From AV69 sp963742315 (GTDB taxonomy: Bacteria; Verrucomicrobiota; Verrucomicrobiia; Chthoniobacterales; UBA10450): a DNA stretch of 64,000 bases. Below are positions 41,144 to 50,210 of the stretch, one piece after another. Position numbers and translations under genes: made by a program. Position 1 is the first letter of the stretch, and the number at the start of each line of letters is the position of its first letter. The notes beneath the pieces were generated by a model that was not told the origin of the DNA, made no database searches, and worked only from the letters and a program-made list of their open reading frames with translations. The stretch is taken from the NCBI GenBank assembly GCA_963742315.1, contig CAVULE010000003.1, forward strand, positions 372,001 through 436,000, given 5' to 3'.

Positions 41144-41863
41144 GTGTCTTCTCGCAATAACGATCTTGAAATCAAAGCGAAGAAGCGAGCGATTGTGATC
41201 GATTCGCACGCCGCCAGATTGGAAACTTCTCCACTTAATCACATGCAGGGTCGAGCTAAACTGCACACAGACGAGGCGGGCGTCGAATATGTGCCGAAAT
41301 CTCTGACCCGCGTACTGGAGTTCGACAAAGTTTTTTCGCGCCTTGCGCCGCTCGAAATCGATCTCGGTTGCGGCGACGGTGCGTTTCTTGCCGTTCTGGC
41401 ACAGGAAAATCCGGCGCACAATTTTCTCGGGATCGAACGGCTGCTGGGAAGAGTGCGGTGTGTTTGTCGCAAAGTTGCGCGGCTGGATCTGAAAAACGCG
41501 CGGATATTGCGAATGGAATCAAATTACGCAGTAACGCACTTGTTGCCGCCCGGCTCCGTTACGACGTTTCACCTGCTATTCCCCGATCCGTGGCCAAAAC
41601 GGCGACATCATCGGCGACGTGCTTTCACCGCCGAATTTGTATCCTCCATTCATCGCGCCCTCATTGCCGGAGGCCTATTTCACATTGCTACTGATCACCC
41701 GGATTACTTTCGCCAGATCGAAAGAGTGATTGCTGCCACCGACATGTTCGTCATCTCGCGCGAGCAATATCATTTTCCACCCACCAGCTTCGAACAGAAA
41801 TACGTCGCTCGCGGACTTTCCATTCATCGACTGCTGCTGCGAAAAGTTTCGCCAGTCAGGTAA
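41144..41863 (+). CDS. trmB: tRNA (guanine-46-N7)-methyltransferase
   Basis: Methylates G46 in the variable loop of tRNA using SAM. Signatures: DLGCGDGAFLAVLA for SAM, NFLGIERLLGRV, and the family-specific LLFPDPWPKRRHHRRR, whose Asp is catalytic. A C-terminal TSFEQKYVARGLSIHRL is typical. The start is a GTG at 41144, 23 bases from the divergent gene; an ATG at 41243 would still keep the fold. Its end overlaps comEC by 40 bases, tail to tail. Confidence 0.92.
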   Translation: MSSRNNDLEIKAKKRAIVIDSHAARLETSPLNHMQGRAKLHTDEAGVEYVPKSLTRVLEFDKVFSRLAPLEIDLGCGDGAFLAVLAQENPAHNFLGIERLLGRVRCVCRKVARLDLKNARILRMESNYAVTHLLPPGSVTTFHLLFPDPWPKRRHHRRRAFTAEFVSSIHRALIAGGLFHIATDHPDYFRQIERVIAATDMFVISREQYHFPPTSFEQKYVARGLSIHRLLLRKVSPVR

Positions 41864-44091
41864 GCTCGTGTTCGCCATCCTTCATTACCGAACTGAATTT
41901 CGACCGCGCCGGTCTGGTCCTGGCGGAAAAGTTTGATGCCACGCTGCGCGATTTCCTTGGTCCATTCCTCGGTGATTTGTTCCGCGATGGGAGATGGACG
42001 CGACGTGGCAATGATAACTTTTGGTTTTACCGCCTCAAGAAATTGGGCAGTGCCCGAGCCGCCGGAATGGTGCTGGCCCTTGATCAAAATGTCGCTCTGC
42101 AAATTGTCACCTGCTTCGAGCAGCGCCGCCTCCGCGTTGGCGCCTGCGTCGGACTCAAAAAGCACACGAACGTTTTCAATGACGAGTTGCACAATCAATG
42201 GCGCGTCATCCGCCGCAGTAATCTTAAGGTCCGGGGTCGGGTAAAGTATGTCCGCGTGCACGTCACTGCCAAAGAAAAGCGAATCGCCACGGACTAAGTG
42301 TCGCGGTTTTATTCTCGCGAGTTGAAGCGCCTCAGATAATCGGCGTTGGACCGCAGAGCGAACATCAAGCGGGTTATCATAAATTTCGCGCGGGGCGAAA
42401 TCAGCGACAGTGTCAGCGGCACCGCCGATGTGTTGTGCATCTCCGTGGGTGAGCAGAATTCCTTCGATGCGATTGATGCCATTACTGTGCAGGAACGATT
42501 TCAGGGTGTGCTCGTAATTTCGTTGGCCGCCGCAATCAATTAACCAATCGTAATTACATGCACGAACGTGCGCGGCACCGCCGGTCCCTTCGTCGAGAAC
42601 GGTAATCATGATCGGGGCAGGCCGTTCAGTAAATCGGGGCAGGTAAAGATGTCCACCCGGCAGCAAAGCGAAGAGATTAACGAGGTAGAGAACCGCGTGC
42701 GACGTCAACCAGTTGGCATTATTAAAAACAATTGAGAGCCCGGAGGAAATCGGCGCAGCGATTAGCGACAACATGGCGAGCGCGAGAACAAAATAAGCGA
42801 TCGGCACCACGGCGAGATTGGCTAGGAGCGATATCGGCGTTATGAGATAGAAATACCAATAAATAAGCGCCAACGATCCAATCCAGGCTGCGAGCGAAAC
42901 TGATGCGCCGCGAGCGAGACCACGCCCCATCGCAGCATAGATTCGCTGCAGTCGACTCAAGAGTGGAGGTGGCAAAAATGGATCCGGGGCAACGATTCGT
43001 TCAAAGCGAACAAACATTGGATCGGTCAGGAGGATGATGGCGCCCACCACCGCGAACGACAGTTGAAAGCCGCTGGTAAAAAGCTGGTTTGAATCGAAGA
43101 GTAAAATCAGAAATGCGGCGCCAGCCAGGCTGTTGAGAGCAAGAACCTTTCGATCAAAGAATATTCCACCGAGCAGCAGCGCGCTCATGACCGCGGCACG
43201 AACGCTCGCAGTATGCAGGCCTGTGATCGCAGCGTAGAAGAAAAGGAGAGGAATGATCAGAGCGGTGGCGGGCTTGCGCGGCAGACGCATTACCGTCGCG
43301 AGAGTCCAGAGTAATCGCGCGACAATGCCAACGTGCAACCCGGCAACCGCAAACAGATGCAACGTTCCCGTTTGTTGAAATGGCTCTTCGATATCATCGC
43401 GCGTTTGATGGCGAAGTCCGAGAGCGGTACCGCAAATGAGTCCGACGACATCTGGCGAGTCTTCGAGGTCGCGGCTAAGGATGCGCTGCATCCATTCGCG
43501 GGAGCGAGCTGCTGTCCGCAGGACAGAAAATCCGCTCCTCGGCACAAGAATCCGACCATTTTCCGGGTACCGAACGATGAATAAATTTTTTACATCGCGG
43601 CGCGCGAGGTAGGCACGCATATCGAATTCGCCGGGATTTCGCGGCGGCTCGATTGGTTGGAAAGTGCCGAAAAGTGCCACTTCATCGCCCACGTTTGGCC
43701 GGCCGCGCCAGCGAACGAAAACCGTGGCGTTCGTTTCAAAGTTCTGGCCGGCAATTTTCGCCTGATGCATTCTCATAAGGAAACTTGCGTTGCCGGTCGC
43801 TTCGATTTTTGGCTCGGTCGTGACAATGCCGGTCACGCTTGCGGGGCGCGCGAGTCCGCCGGCGATTTCAGCCAGGGCATCGGCCGGCGTGCTGGTGATT
43901 CGTGCGCTATGAAGGGCGAAAAATGTCGCACCGACCAGCGCAAAAACGAGCGGCCCATAACTCCAGCGCAATCCTGCCAGTGCGCCTAGAATCGCAATAA
44001 AGAGGATCGGGCGGCTGATCGCAGGAAAATAATCGGCGACGACGATGCCGATGATCGCAGCCAAAACAAGGCCGACAAATGGCTGCCGCAT
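41824..44091 (-). CDS. comEC: ComEC/Rec2-family DNA uptake channel protein
   Basis: Inner-membrane protein thought to pass single-stranded DNA during natural transformation. 755 residues: an N-terminal OB-like DUF4131 domain (about 30-190), the polytopic competence domain (about 220-500; LHLFAVAGLHVGIVARLLW is the hallmark) and a C-terminal metallo-beta-lactamase domain with LLTHGDAQHIGGA. Full length and intact in appearance. It is 13 bases downstream of the cyclo-ligase gene, both on the minus strand. Confidence 0.92.
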   Translation of the reverse strand: MRQPFVGLVLAAIIGIVVADYFPAISRPILFIAILGALAGLRWSYGPLVFALVGATFFALHSARITSTPADALAEIAGGLARPASVTGIVTTEPKIEATGNASFLMRMHQAKIAGQNFETNATVFVRWRGRPNVGDEVALFGTFQPIEPPRNPGEFDMRAYLARRDVKNLFIVRYPENGRILVPRSGFSVLRTAARSREWMQRILSRDLEDSPDVVGLICGTALGLRHQTRDDIEEPFQQTGTLHLFAVAGLHVGIVARLLWTLATVMRLPRKPATALIIPLLFFYAAITGLHTASVRAAVMSALLLGGIFFDRKVLALNSLAGAAFLILLFDSNQLFTSGFQLSFAVVGAIILLTDPMFVRFERIVAPDPFLPPPLLSRLQRIYAAMGRGLARGASVSLAAWIGSLALIYWYFYLITPISLLANLAVVPIAYFVLALAMLSLIAAPISSGLSIVFNNANWLTSHAVLYLVNLFALLPGGHLYLPRFTERPAPIMITVLDEGTGGAAHVRACNYDWLIDCGGQRNYEHTLKSFLHSNGINRIEGILLTHGDAQHIGGAADTVADFAPREIYDNPLDVRSAVQRRLSEALQLARIKPRHLVRGDSLFFGSDVHADILYPTPDLKITAADDAPLIVQLVIENVRVLFESDAGANAEAALLEAGDNLQSDILIKGQHHSGGSGTAQFLEAVKPKVIIATSRPSPIAEQITEEWTKEIAQRGIKLFRQDQTGAVEIQFGNEGWRTRAYLTGETFRSSSR

Positions 44092-44104
44092 CGAGCCGCG
44101 CCAA

Positions 44105-44584
44105 TCAATCGCTCACCACGAGATCAAGTCTAACGTCGTGCCGTTCGAGCGGTAGCGATTCGACGATCTGAAAACTAAAAGCGATCCCGATCTTGATTGC
44201 GCGCGCGGCGCGATGAGCCAGAAAGCGATCGAAAAAACCCGCGCCGCGTCCGGTTCGCGCCCCTGCACGGGTAAAAGCGATCCCGGGAACAAGGACAAGG
44301 TCGATCGGCGCGAAGATCGCGACATCATGCTGGCTGCGTGCGGTCGGCAAAATCGTAATGATTTCGCTGCCGCGCCGGCGCAAATCTGCGATCAATGGCG
44401 CGATCTCAGGTTCGTAATTAAACGGTTCGAAGACGACAACCACCTGAGCCCGTTTCCAAACCGGTAGCTCGAGCACGCGGTTGCAGATTTTTAATGATCG
44501 GCCGCGCCGGTCTTCCGCATCGAGCGCCTGCAACTGTTCCTGCATTTGCGCCCGGAGCTCCTGTTTGGATTCATCGATGTTCAT
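44105..44584 (-). CDS. 5-formyltetrahydrofolate cyclo-ligase
   Basis: Converts 5-formyl-THF to 5,10-methenyl-THF with ATP. The fold shows an early SKQELRAQMQEQL, then VVVVFEPFNYEPEI, LVLVPGIAFTRAGARTGRG and GAGFFDRFL, equivalent to the usual G-x-G-G-G-Y-Y-D phosphate loop. At 159 residues it is some 25 shorter than most homologues, but the key regions are present. Likely an operon with comEC. Confidence 0.88.
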   Translation of the reverse strand: MNIDESKQELRAQMQEQLQALDAEDRRGRSLKICNRVLELPVWKRAQVVVVFEPFNYEPEIAPLIADLRRRGSEIITILPTARSQHDVAIFAPIDLVLVPGIAFTRAGARTGRGAGFFDRFLAHRAARAIKIGIAFSFQIVESLPLERHDVRLDLVVSD

Positions 44585-44605
44585 CGCGGCAATATCTTTT
44601 GAACT

Positions 44606-45586
44606 GTGGTCGCGAGCTTATATGCTTCTCCGCAGGTGCCGATTCCTTTTTCAAAAAAAACGCGGGTCGTGCGACAGGCGACCGCGGATGGTGCGGATGA
44701 GAAACGATCGACGCGCGTAACCTTAAAGCCAGGCATCGACTGGCATCGGCGGAATTTTTTGGCCGAGGTCCTCATTCCGTCCCTTTTTACCAGACGGTCT
44801 GGAAAACGCGCAGCCCCGCGTTTTCCCAAAATCCGGCCGGGTGAATTTTGCATCACCTGGATCGGGCACGCCTCCTTTCTCATTCAAACGCACGATCGCA
44901 ATATCCTGGTCGATCCGAACTGGGCGAAATGGTTGAAGGTGATCAAGCGGTTGAAGCAGCCGGGAATCGAACTGCATCATTTGCCGGATATCGATTTGGT
45001 GCTGGTCACACACGCGCATTTTGATCATCTCGATCGCCGAACCCTGCGACGAATCGCTTCCGATCAACCGATCGTCGTGCCGGTGGGTGTTGGCAGCCTC
45101 GTTCACGATCTCGGCTTTAATATTGTGCACGAGCTCGATTACTGGCAGACAGTGCCGCTCGATGCGCTGAAAATTTCGCTGACCCCTTGTCATCACTGGG
45201 GCGCCCGTTTTCTGGCGGATCTGCATCGCGGCTTCGGCGGTTTCGTTATCGAAGCGAACGGTCGTTCGATTTTTCACTGCGGCGACAGCGCCTATTTCCC
45301 CGGGTTCAAGGAAATCGGCGAACGCCACGACGTCGAGGTCGCGCTTTTGCCGATTGGCGCCTACGACCCGCCAAGCGGGCGTGAGGTGCATATGAATCCA
45401 GAGGAAGCAGTGCAGGCCTTTCTGGAATTGGGCGCAAAAAAATTAGTGCCGATGCATTACGGCACATTCCGTCTCGGTTACGAGCCGCTGGACGAACCGC
45501 TCACGCGCCTGCTGGCACGCGCGCGCGAAGCCGGCATTGACCACGATGTTCTGGTAATGACGGAAGGCCAGCCGGTAGTGCTTTAG
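44606..45586 (+). CDS. MBL-fold hydrolase, NAPE-PLD/UlaG-like
   Basis: A 326-residue zinc hydrolase. Metal motifs: ITWIGHASFLIQ, VLVTHAHFDHLDRRTL, PCHHWGARFLAD, FHCGDSAYFPGF and VPMHYGTFRL. The GFGGFVIE strand and the acidic C-terminal part are typical for the N-acyl-phosphatidylethanolamine phospholipase D-like group. A phosphodiester or lipid substrate is inferred from this likeness only. It starts with GTG, 21 bases from the divergent cyclo-ligase gene. No signal peptide. Confidence 0.9.
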   Translation: MVASLYASPQVPIPFSKKTRVVRQATADGADEKRSTRVTLKPGIDWHRRNFLAEVLIPSLFTRRSGKRAAPRFPKIRPGEFCITWIGHASFLIQTHDRNILVDPNWAKWLKVIKRLKQPGIELHHLPDIDLVLVTHAHFDHLDRRTLRRIASDQPIVVPVGVGSLVHDLGFNIVHELDYWQTVPLDALKISLTPCHHWGARFLADLHRGFGGFVIEANGRSIFHCGDSAYFPGFKEIGERHDVEVALLPIGAYDPPSGREVHMNPEEAVQAFLELGAKKLVPMHYGTFRLGYEPLDEPLTRLLARAREAGIDHDVLVMTEGQPVVL

Positions 45587-45589
45587 GCA

Positions 45590-45655
45590 CTCGTGAATCG
45601 TGAATACGAACAGCGATCACTGATCACGATTCACCGATCACCATTCACGCGCCGC
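45590..45655 (+). repeat. Quasi-periodic GTGAATCG / CGATCAC word repeat
   Basis: The start of the YfhO-like frame and its leader consist of repeated words (GTGAATCGTGAATACG, CGATCACTGATCACG, CGATCACCATTCACG), with direct and inverted copies. It makes the true start codon of the next gene uncertain. Confidence 0.55.
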
Positions 45656-47854
45656 AGCGCGCTTGGCGCGACGATCGCCGCTCTGATCGTCATCGCCTTC
45701 AGCATCTTCTTGCTTGCAGACGATCCCCTCATTTTTTGGAACGACGACTACGAGATTTCCATCCTGCCGGTCTTCGCCGATATGGCGCGGGCATGGAATC
45801 ATGGCGAGTTTCCGCTGCTCAGTCCCTACTCCTGGATTTGCGGAAATCTTGCGGGCGAATTTCAATACGGTGTTTTCTCGGTTTTCATTAATGCGCTGAT
45901 TGTTTGCGTTTGGAAACTGCCGCTGACGTTTTCGCAACAAGCCGCAGCCATTTCCATTGCGCACCTCGCGGTCCTGAGTGCCGGCACATTTTTGCTCGCG
46001 CAGGGCCGGAAACTTTCGGTTCCGTTATCCATCTTTGTTGCATTGGTCGCGTCGCTGAACGGCTGGATCATTTGCTGGGGAGCAAGCGATTGGTTCGGCG
46101 CGCTGGGTGCGTTTACCTGGCTGCCGTGGGCCTGGTGGGCCGCGGAACGGGCCCTTGACCCGAAGAGATCGCGCTGGCGCTTTCTTTGGCCCGCACCATT
46201 CGTTTATCTGCTCATCGCCGGCGGTTTTCCTTACACGGTCTTGATGTTGGCGCTGGTGCTCGTCTGTTTGGCGCTGCGCGCCGTATTCGAGGTAAGGACG
46301 GTTGACACTGCCAGTCCGGCTCGGACTGGCCCGGGCGGGCTTGCGAGGCTAACGAGAATTGGGCCATTGCTCGCAGGCGTCACACTCGGTCTCGGGCTTG
46401 CTGCCCCAGCCTGGCTGGCATTGCTCGATTACGTCCACGGTTCCGTGCGGGAATCGCTTCACCCCTCCGCTCACCGGCAATGGCTCGTCCCGTGGAATGC
46501 ATGGCCCGGCCTAATCCTGCCGTCATGGACGGTGGACTGGTCGAATTTTTCCTCTCGGTTCACGCCACATGGCGCGACCGAACTCGCCTGCGGTCTCGTC
46601 CCGCCCATCGCGTTGCTGACTGGGTTTCTTGTGAATGGTCGCGCCCTCCTGAAGAAAATTCGTTGGGAGACGGCTTTGCTTTTCGTCGTTTTCATTCTTG
46701 CAATGAATCAAAGCGCCGGTGTTTTTCGTTGGAGTTTCCGCTGGCTCCCGCTCTTCCATCTCGTCCTCGCCCTCTGTGCCGCCGAAGCACTCGCATTCTT
46801 TTCGCAAAAACAAAGACGTCTCGCCGCCTTCTTCATGCTCCTGCTCGTAATCATGCTCATAATCGGGGCCTGTGTTTTGCGAACTCGCGGTGAGCATCTC
46901 TTCCCCCTCGCCTGGATTTTTCTCGGCCTCGCCCTTGGGTGGCTGCTGGTCGAGTCGCTCCAACTTGGTTTCTTGTGTGAATGGGCTCCCGCGGCCGTCG
47001 TTTTCGCCGCGCTTCTCGCGACTTACATCTGCATTCCGCCAAACTCCGGCGTCCCTAAATACAATCTTGCCCAATCCTTGTTAGAGCCGCAGCCACTCGA
47101 TCCACATCGTCTCTATCTCAGCGTTTATCCCACACCGGCAACATTCTATCGAGTTGAGGCGAAACCGGGACCAGTTGGACAAATTGTCCGCCTCGGCAGC
47201 ACCTCAATGTGGGCCGGCTTGCGTTTCGTCAACGGTTACAGCCCAATCCGTCCTGCCGGTGTTGCGCGCGAATTCGCCAGCGCCATTCACGGCGACTTCG
47301 ATGCCGATCTGGCGCAATGGTTCTTACAGCATCAGGCCGGTGAAAACGGACTGCTCGAGCGCATCGGCATCGATGGAATCATTGTCGCGCGAGAGTTCAA
47401 TTTCACTCCGCAACCGGCAGCCGAATGGGAATTGGCAACCGAGGCCGATGAAGGCCGCGTTTTTCATCGCCGTGGCCAGCCGATTCCAATGGTTCGTTCC
47501 GTGAATTTCTCTGGAAAAAACTCGATCGCGAAAATCACGGATATCGTGGCGGGGCGAAATTGGGTAAGCGCATCGGTTGTCGCTCCCGATGGAGATCGGC
47601 CAGCCTTGATTGCAGTCTCTCGCCCGTTTTTTCCAGGCTATCGCGCGCAAATCGACCGGCGCAAGCTTGCCGTCTTTTCTGAGCGCAATTTGATTCCGCT
47701 GATCGACGTTCCGCCGGGAACGCACGGTCGTCTCACCCTTTATTACCGACCCAATTGGATGATCTACGGGAGCGCGCTCGCAATTACCTCGGCCGCCGTT
47801 TGGTTCATCGCTGTCTTTTTCGCAATACGACGACCGATTCACTCACCCAAGTAA
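45593..47854 (+). CDS. YfhO-like polytopic membrane protein
   Basis: 753 residues with about twelve hydrophobic segments up to residue 480, then a 220-residue periplasmic domain and a last membrane segment. The first loop has FWNDDYEISILPVFADMARA and PLLSPYSWICGNLAGEFQYG, like GT-C glycosyltransferases and YfhO proteins. The end PFFPGYRAQIDRRKLAVF followed by PPGTHGRLTLYYRPNW is the YfhO hallmark. It may transfer sugars from a polyprenyl carrier to envelope polymers. A hairpin at 46310-46330 encodes ASPART. The GTG start lies in a word repeat and is doubtful. Confidence 0.82.
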   Translation: MNREYEQRSLITIHRSPFTRRSALGATIAALIVIAFSIFLLADDPLIFWNDDYEISILPVFADMARAWNHGEFPLLSPYSWICGNLAGEFQYGVFSVFINALIVCVWKLPLTFSQQAAAISIAHLAVLSAGTFLLAQGRKLSVPLSIFVALVASLNGWIICWGASDWFGALGAFTWLPWAWWAAERALDPKRSRWRFLWPAPFVYLLIAGGFPYTVLMLALVLVCLALRAVFEVRTVDTASPARTGPGGLARLTRIGPLLAGVTLGLGLAAPAWLALLDYVHGSVRESLHPSAHRQWLVPWNAWPGLILPSWTVDWSNFSSRFTPHGATELACGLVPPIALLTGFLVNGRALLKKIRWETALLFVVFILAMNQSAGVFRWSFRWLPLFHLVLALCAAEALAFFSQKQRRLAAFFMLLLVIMLIIGACVLRTRGEHLFPLAWIFLGLALGWLLVESLQLGFLCEWAPAAVVFAALLATYICIPPNSGVPKYNLAQSLLEPQPLDPHRLYLSVYPTPATFYRVEAKPGPVGQIVRLGSTSMWAGLRFVNGYSPIRPAGVAREFASAIHGDFDADLAQWFLQHQAGENGLLERIGIDGIIVAREFNFTPQPAAEWELATEADEGRVFHRRGQPIPMVRSVNFSGKNSIAKITDIVAGRNWVSASVVAPDGDRPALIAVSRPFFPGYRAQIDRRKLAVFSERNLIPLIDVPPGTHGRLTLYYRPNWMIYGSALAITSAAVWFIAVFFAIRRPIHSPK
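46310..46330 (+). repeat. Intragenic hairpin, shared with the gene at 50236
   Basis: GCCAGTCC and GGACTGGC form an 8-bp stem around GGCTC, inside a cytoplasmic loop of the YfhO-like protein. The first 17 bases, GCCAGTCCGGCTCGGAC, recur exactly on the minus strand at 50279-50295. Both copies are read in the frame that encodes Ala-Ser-Pro-Ala-Arg-Thr. Confidence 0.7.
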
Positions 47855-47901
47855 ATTACAATCTCCCAACATCCGAGGGTCGCACATGGAACAGCGAATT
47901 G

Positions 47902-48051
47902 TTAACTCGCAGAAGGAGGCCGTGGATCGGCGAGCGTAAAAACTTCCACCGGCGCATCTACCCCTTTAATCTGCTGCGGAGGTAACGCCCGCAAGGTGAT
48001 CGATCGCGAGAGATGATCTTTGGTCGCCTTGCTTAAGAGCAATGACGTGCC
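47902..48051 (-). pseudogene. Remnant of a class III nucleotidyl cyclase C-terminus
   Basis: A 49-codon open stretch between two stops with no start. It reads LLLSKATKDHLSRSI then TLRALPPQQIKGVDAPVEV and FTLADPRPPSAS. This is the end of adenylate/guanylate cyclase catalytic domains, where a helix with Ser-x-x-Thr is followed by a Leu-(Lys)-Gly strand and Pro-Val-x-V-(Y/F). The rest of the gene is gone; upstream lies 48055-48137, which holds no matching frame. I read it as a decayed gene. Confidence 0.6.
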
Positions 48052-48137
48052 TTAAAGGAGCAGCGGCTTGTAACCGCAATTTATTCAAATCTAGAGGCCG
48101 CCACGCCTTGGCTCGTCTGGCTCCCGCTCAAAATAAC

Positions 48138-49178
48138 TTAGGGCGTGATCGTGATCCACTCGTTGCGGGCACGGGAATCGGCGACTGCTTGCACTACTCG
48201 CATGTAGCGCAACCCATCTTCAAAAGTCGGATAGGGCCGCTCGTCATCGCCTGCTTTCACGGCATCCAGGAAATCATTCTCGACCGTCCATTCCCGGGCG
48301 AGTTCCGTCGGCACTTCCACTTCATGCAAGGCGCGATCGCCTACTCGACCGGCTTTGATCACATCGGCAGTGAAATCGTAAACCAAGGTCCCAGCCGCGC
48401 CGTAAACTTCCAGGCGATCGCCGGTGGCATGGGCGTGGATACCACTAAATTCAAGCACTCCTTCCGCGCCGTTGGCGAAGTGGCAAAGTACTGATAGCGC
48501 GTCGGGGATGATAACGTTGTAACCCTCGCGATCGGGATACAGAATTTCTCCACGCGCAAACAATCCATCGATATCGCCGAACCAGCGCTGCAACACTTCG
48601 ACGTAAATCCCAAGCGTCATGACATTGAGCCCGCTTATTTCGATGCGTTGCCGCCAGTGGGCCGGCGCGTTCGGGTTCAAATAATTCCCGTTAAAACTTT
48701 GCAGTCGAATGGTGTGCAGTTGTCCGAGAAAATTTTCCGCGAGTAATTTTTTCACAACACGATCGCCGCGCAGACCGTAGGGCGGCGGGCACAACATGGT
48801 CACTTGCTTGGGAAAGCGGCGCGAAGCTGCCAGCATTTCTTCCGCTTCGGCGCGATCGTTCGCCATTCGGGCCTGACAAAACACATGTTTGCCCGCCTCA
48901 AGCGCGGAAACGGTGACGGCGGAATGCATATAGGGGGGCGTACCAATCCAGACGATATCGATGTCTGGCAAAGCGACGAGGTCGGGCCAGTTAGCGATTG
49001 GGACAGCGGTCGGAACATTTTCCTGGCAGAACTTTTCTGCGCTTTCATAAGTGGAATTCGAAATCGCGACGATTTCCACGTCGGACCGGCGTTTGAATGC
49101 GGGCAGATGCCGTCGCTTCACGATCCCGCCCGCCCCGATGATTCCGATCCGTAGTTTGCGGTTGCCGTTTCGACTCAT
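48138..49178 (-). CDS. Gfo/Idh/MocA-family oxidoreductase
   Basis: A 346-residue NAD(P)-dependent oxidoreductase. The Rossmann loop is IGIIGAGGIVKRRHLPAF; then DIDIVWIGTPPYMHSAVTVSAL, then an AGKHVFCQARMA stretch, where the family usually has E-K-P (here Gln-Ala-Arg), so the catalytic Lys is replaced. The C-terminal sheet domain includes VLEFSGIHAHATGDRLEVYG. It would act on a sugar or inositol derivative, or lack activity because of the missing Lys. No signal peptide. Single gene. Confidence 0.9.
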   Translation of the reverse strand: MSRNGNRKLRIGIIGAGGIVKRRHLPAFKRRSDVEIVAISNSTYESAEKFCQENVPTAVPIANWPDLVALPDIDIVWIGTPPYMHSAVTVSALEAGKHVFCQARMANDRAEAEEMLAASRRFPKQVTMLCPPPYGLRGDRVVKKLLAENFLGQLHTIRLQSFNGNYLNPNAPAHWRQRIEISGLNVMTLGIYVEVLQRWFGDIDGLFARGEILYPDREGYNVIIPDALSVLCHFANGAEGVLEFSGIHAHATGDRLEVYGAAGTLVYDFTADVIKAGRVGDRALHEVEVPTELAREWTVENDFLDAVKAGDDERPYPTFEDGLRYMRVVQAVADSRARNEWITITP

Positions 49179-49506
49179 TGTTTGTGCTTGGTAGAAGAAT
49201 CTTTGACCACAGTGCGGCCCTACTGTTCAAGTCTGAAAGTATTTCACTCTGTTGAAAAGATTAGAGCCTCCGGCTTGTCATAGATCGCCGATATAGCGGA
49301 GGGACGCACTTCCGTGCGCCGGGGACATGCAGAAGTATGTCCCTCCACAACGCTAGTGCGTTCGCTCTGCCGGATAAGATGGGTCGTGCACCCCACCGGC
49401 CGGTCGCCGGTGCACTAAGAATCGCTTGACCAAAACAACCCGACGACGCACCTTACGCTCCCGTTTTTACAATCCAAGCGATTGCGTCAATCGTCTACCT
49501 TCCGCC
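49179..49506. other. Spacer with hairpin elements ahead of rpmB
   Basis: No gene. Contains the paired-hairpin element at 49298-49346 and a second hairpin with GTGCACC and GGTGCAC arms (49387-49416). A TACAAT at 49468-49473 could be a promoter -10 for rpmB, but I see no good -35 partner. TTGACC at 49426 is too far away. Confidence 0.45.
49298..49346. repeat. Paired-hairpin element, GGAGGGAC ends
   Basis: The ends GGAGGGAC and GTCCCTCC are complementary. Inside are two hairpins, GCAC-TTCC-GTGC and GGACAT-ATGTCC (8-base loop). The layout is the same as in the elements at 25743 and 60312, with different sequence. Confidence 0.6.
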
Positions 49507-49776
49507 ATGTCTAAAGTTTGCAGCATCACTGGGTCCCGCGTGACGCGCGGTAGCACCATCCATCGCCGTGGTATGGCGAAGAAAAAAGGCGGCGTTGGTC
49601 GCCACGTCACAAAAAATGTGCGGCGCGAATTTCATCCGAACCTGCACGAACACCGGATCTGGGTGCCGGAGCTGAAAAAATTCGTGCGCATTCGGGTGAC
49701 AGCGCGAGGACTCAAGACGATCAACAAGAACGGCGCGTATCGGGCTTTAAAAAAGGCCGGCGTTCTCGCGGGTTAG
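49507..49776 (+). CDS. rpmB: 50S ribosomal protein L28 (bL28)
   Basis: Component of the large ribosomal subunit. From the ATG at 49507 the 89-residue product starts MSKVCSITGSRVTRG and contains KNVRREFHPNLHEHRIWVPE and the C-terminal VTARGLKTINKNGAY, all characteristic. The frame is open from 49426, but that region is spacer. The zinc Cys pairs of C+ forms are absent (only Cys5). panD follows 33 bases later on the same strand. Confidence 0.96.
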   Translation: MSKVCSITGSRVTRGSTIHRRGMAKKKGGVGRHVTKNVRREFHPNLHEHRIWVPELKKFVRIRVTARGLKTINKNGAYRALKKAGVLAG

Positions 49777-49809
49777 GGCTTTCGGGAAAGCGGCGGGAGG
49801 TTAGGCGCA

Positions 49810-50199
49810 ATGCAATTGACGCTTCTGAAATCGAAAATTCATCGTGCCACAGTGACGGGGGCGAGTTTGCATTACGAAGGCAGTCTCACTGTTTCGTCCG
49901 ATCTGGCTGAGCTGGTTGAGCTGCGCGAATACGAGAAGATTCTCGTTGGCAACTTAAGCAACGGCGAACGCTTCGAGACTTACGTGATTTACGGCGAGCC
50001 GCAGAAAAGTTTGATCGAACTCAACGGCGCGACCGCGCATCTCGGGAAAATCGGCGACCGCATTACGATCATGAATTTCGGGAGTTATTCGGCGGAGGAA
50101 GCAACCAGACACCAGCCGCATATTCTCGTGCTCGATGAGAAAAATCGGGTCGTCCGGCAGGAAGGCATCGAGCCGTCACTCAAAGTCGTCGGGGAATAG
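49810..50199 (+). CDS. panD: Aspartate 1-decarboxylase
   Basis: Makes beta-alanine for pantothenate and coenzyme A. The proenzyme cleaves itself at G24-S25 in LHYEGSLTVS to create the pyruvoyl cofactor. KSKIHRATVTGASLHYEGS and NGERFETYVIYG are typical; LNGATAHLGKIGDRITIM carries the Asn and Ala of the active site. 129 residues, normal. Probably cotranscribed with rpmB. The spacer after it starts the REP-like region that runs into the next gene. Confidence 0.95.
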   Translation: MQLTLLKSKIHRATVTGASLHYEGSLTVSSDLAELVELREYEKILVGNLSNGERFETYVIYGEPQKSLIELNGATAHLGKIGDRITIMNFGSYSAEEATRHQPHILVLDEKNRVVRQEGIEPSLKVVGE

Positions 50200-50210
50200 T
50201 TTTTTCTTTG

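Noticed and set aside
41144..41863. Frameshift between trmB and comEC because of their 40-base overlap
   Set aside because: Both proteins have normal ends, and tail-to-tail overlaps of this size are common.
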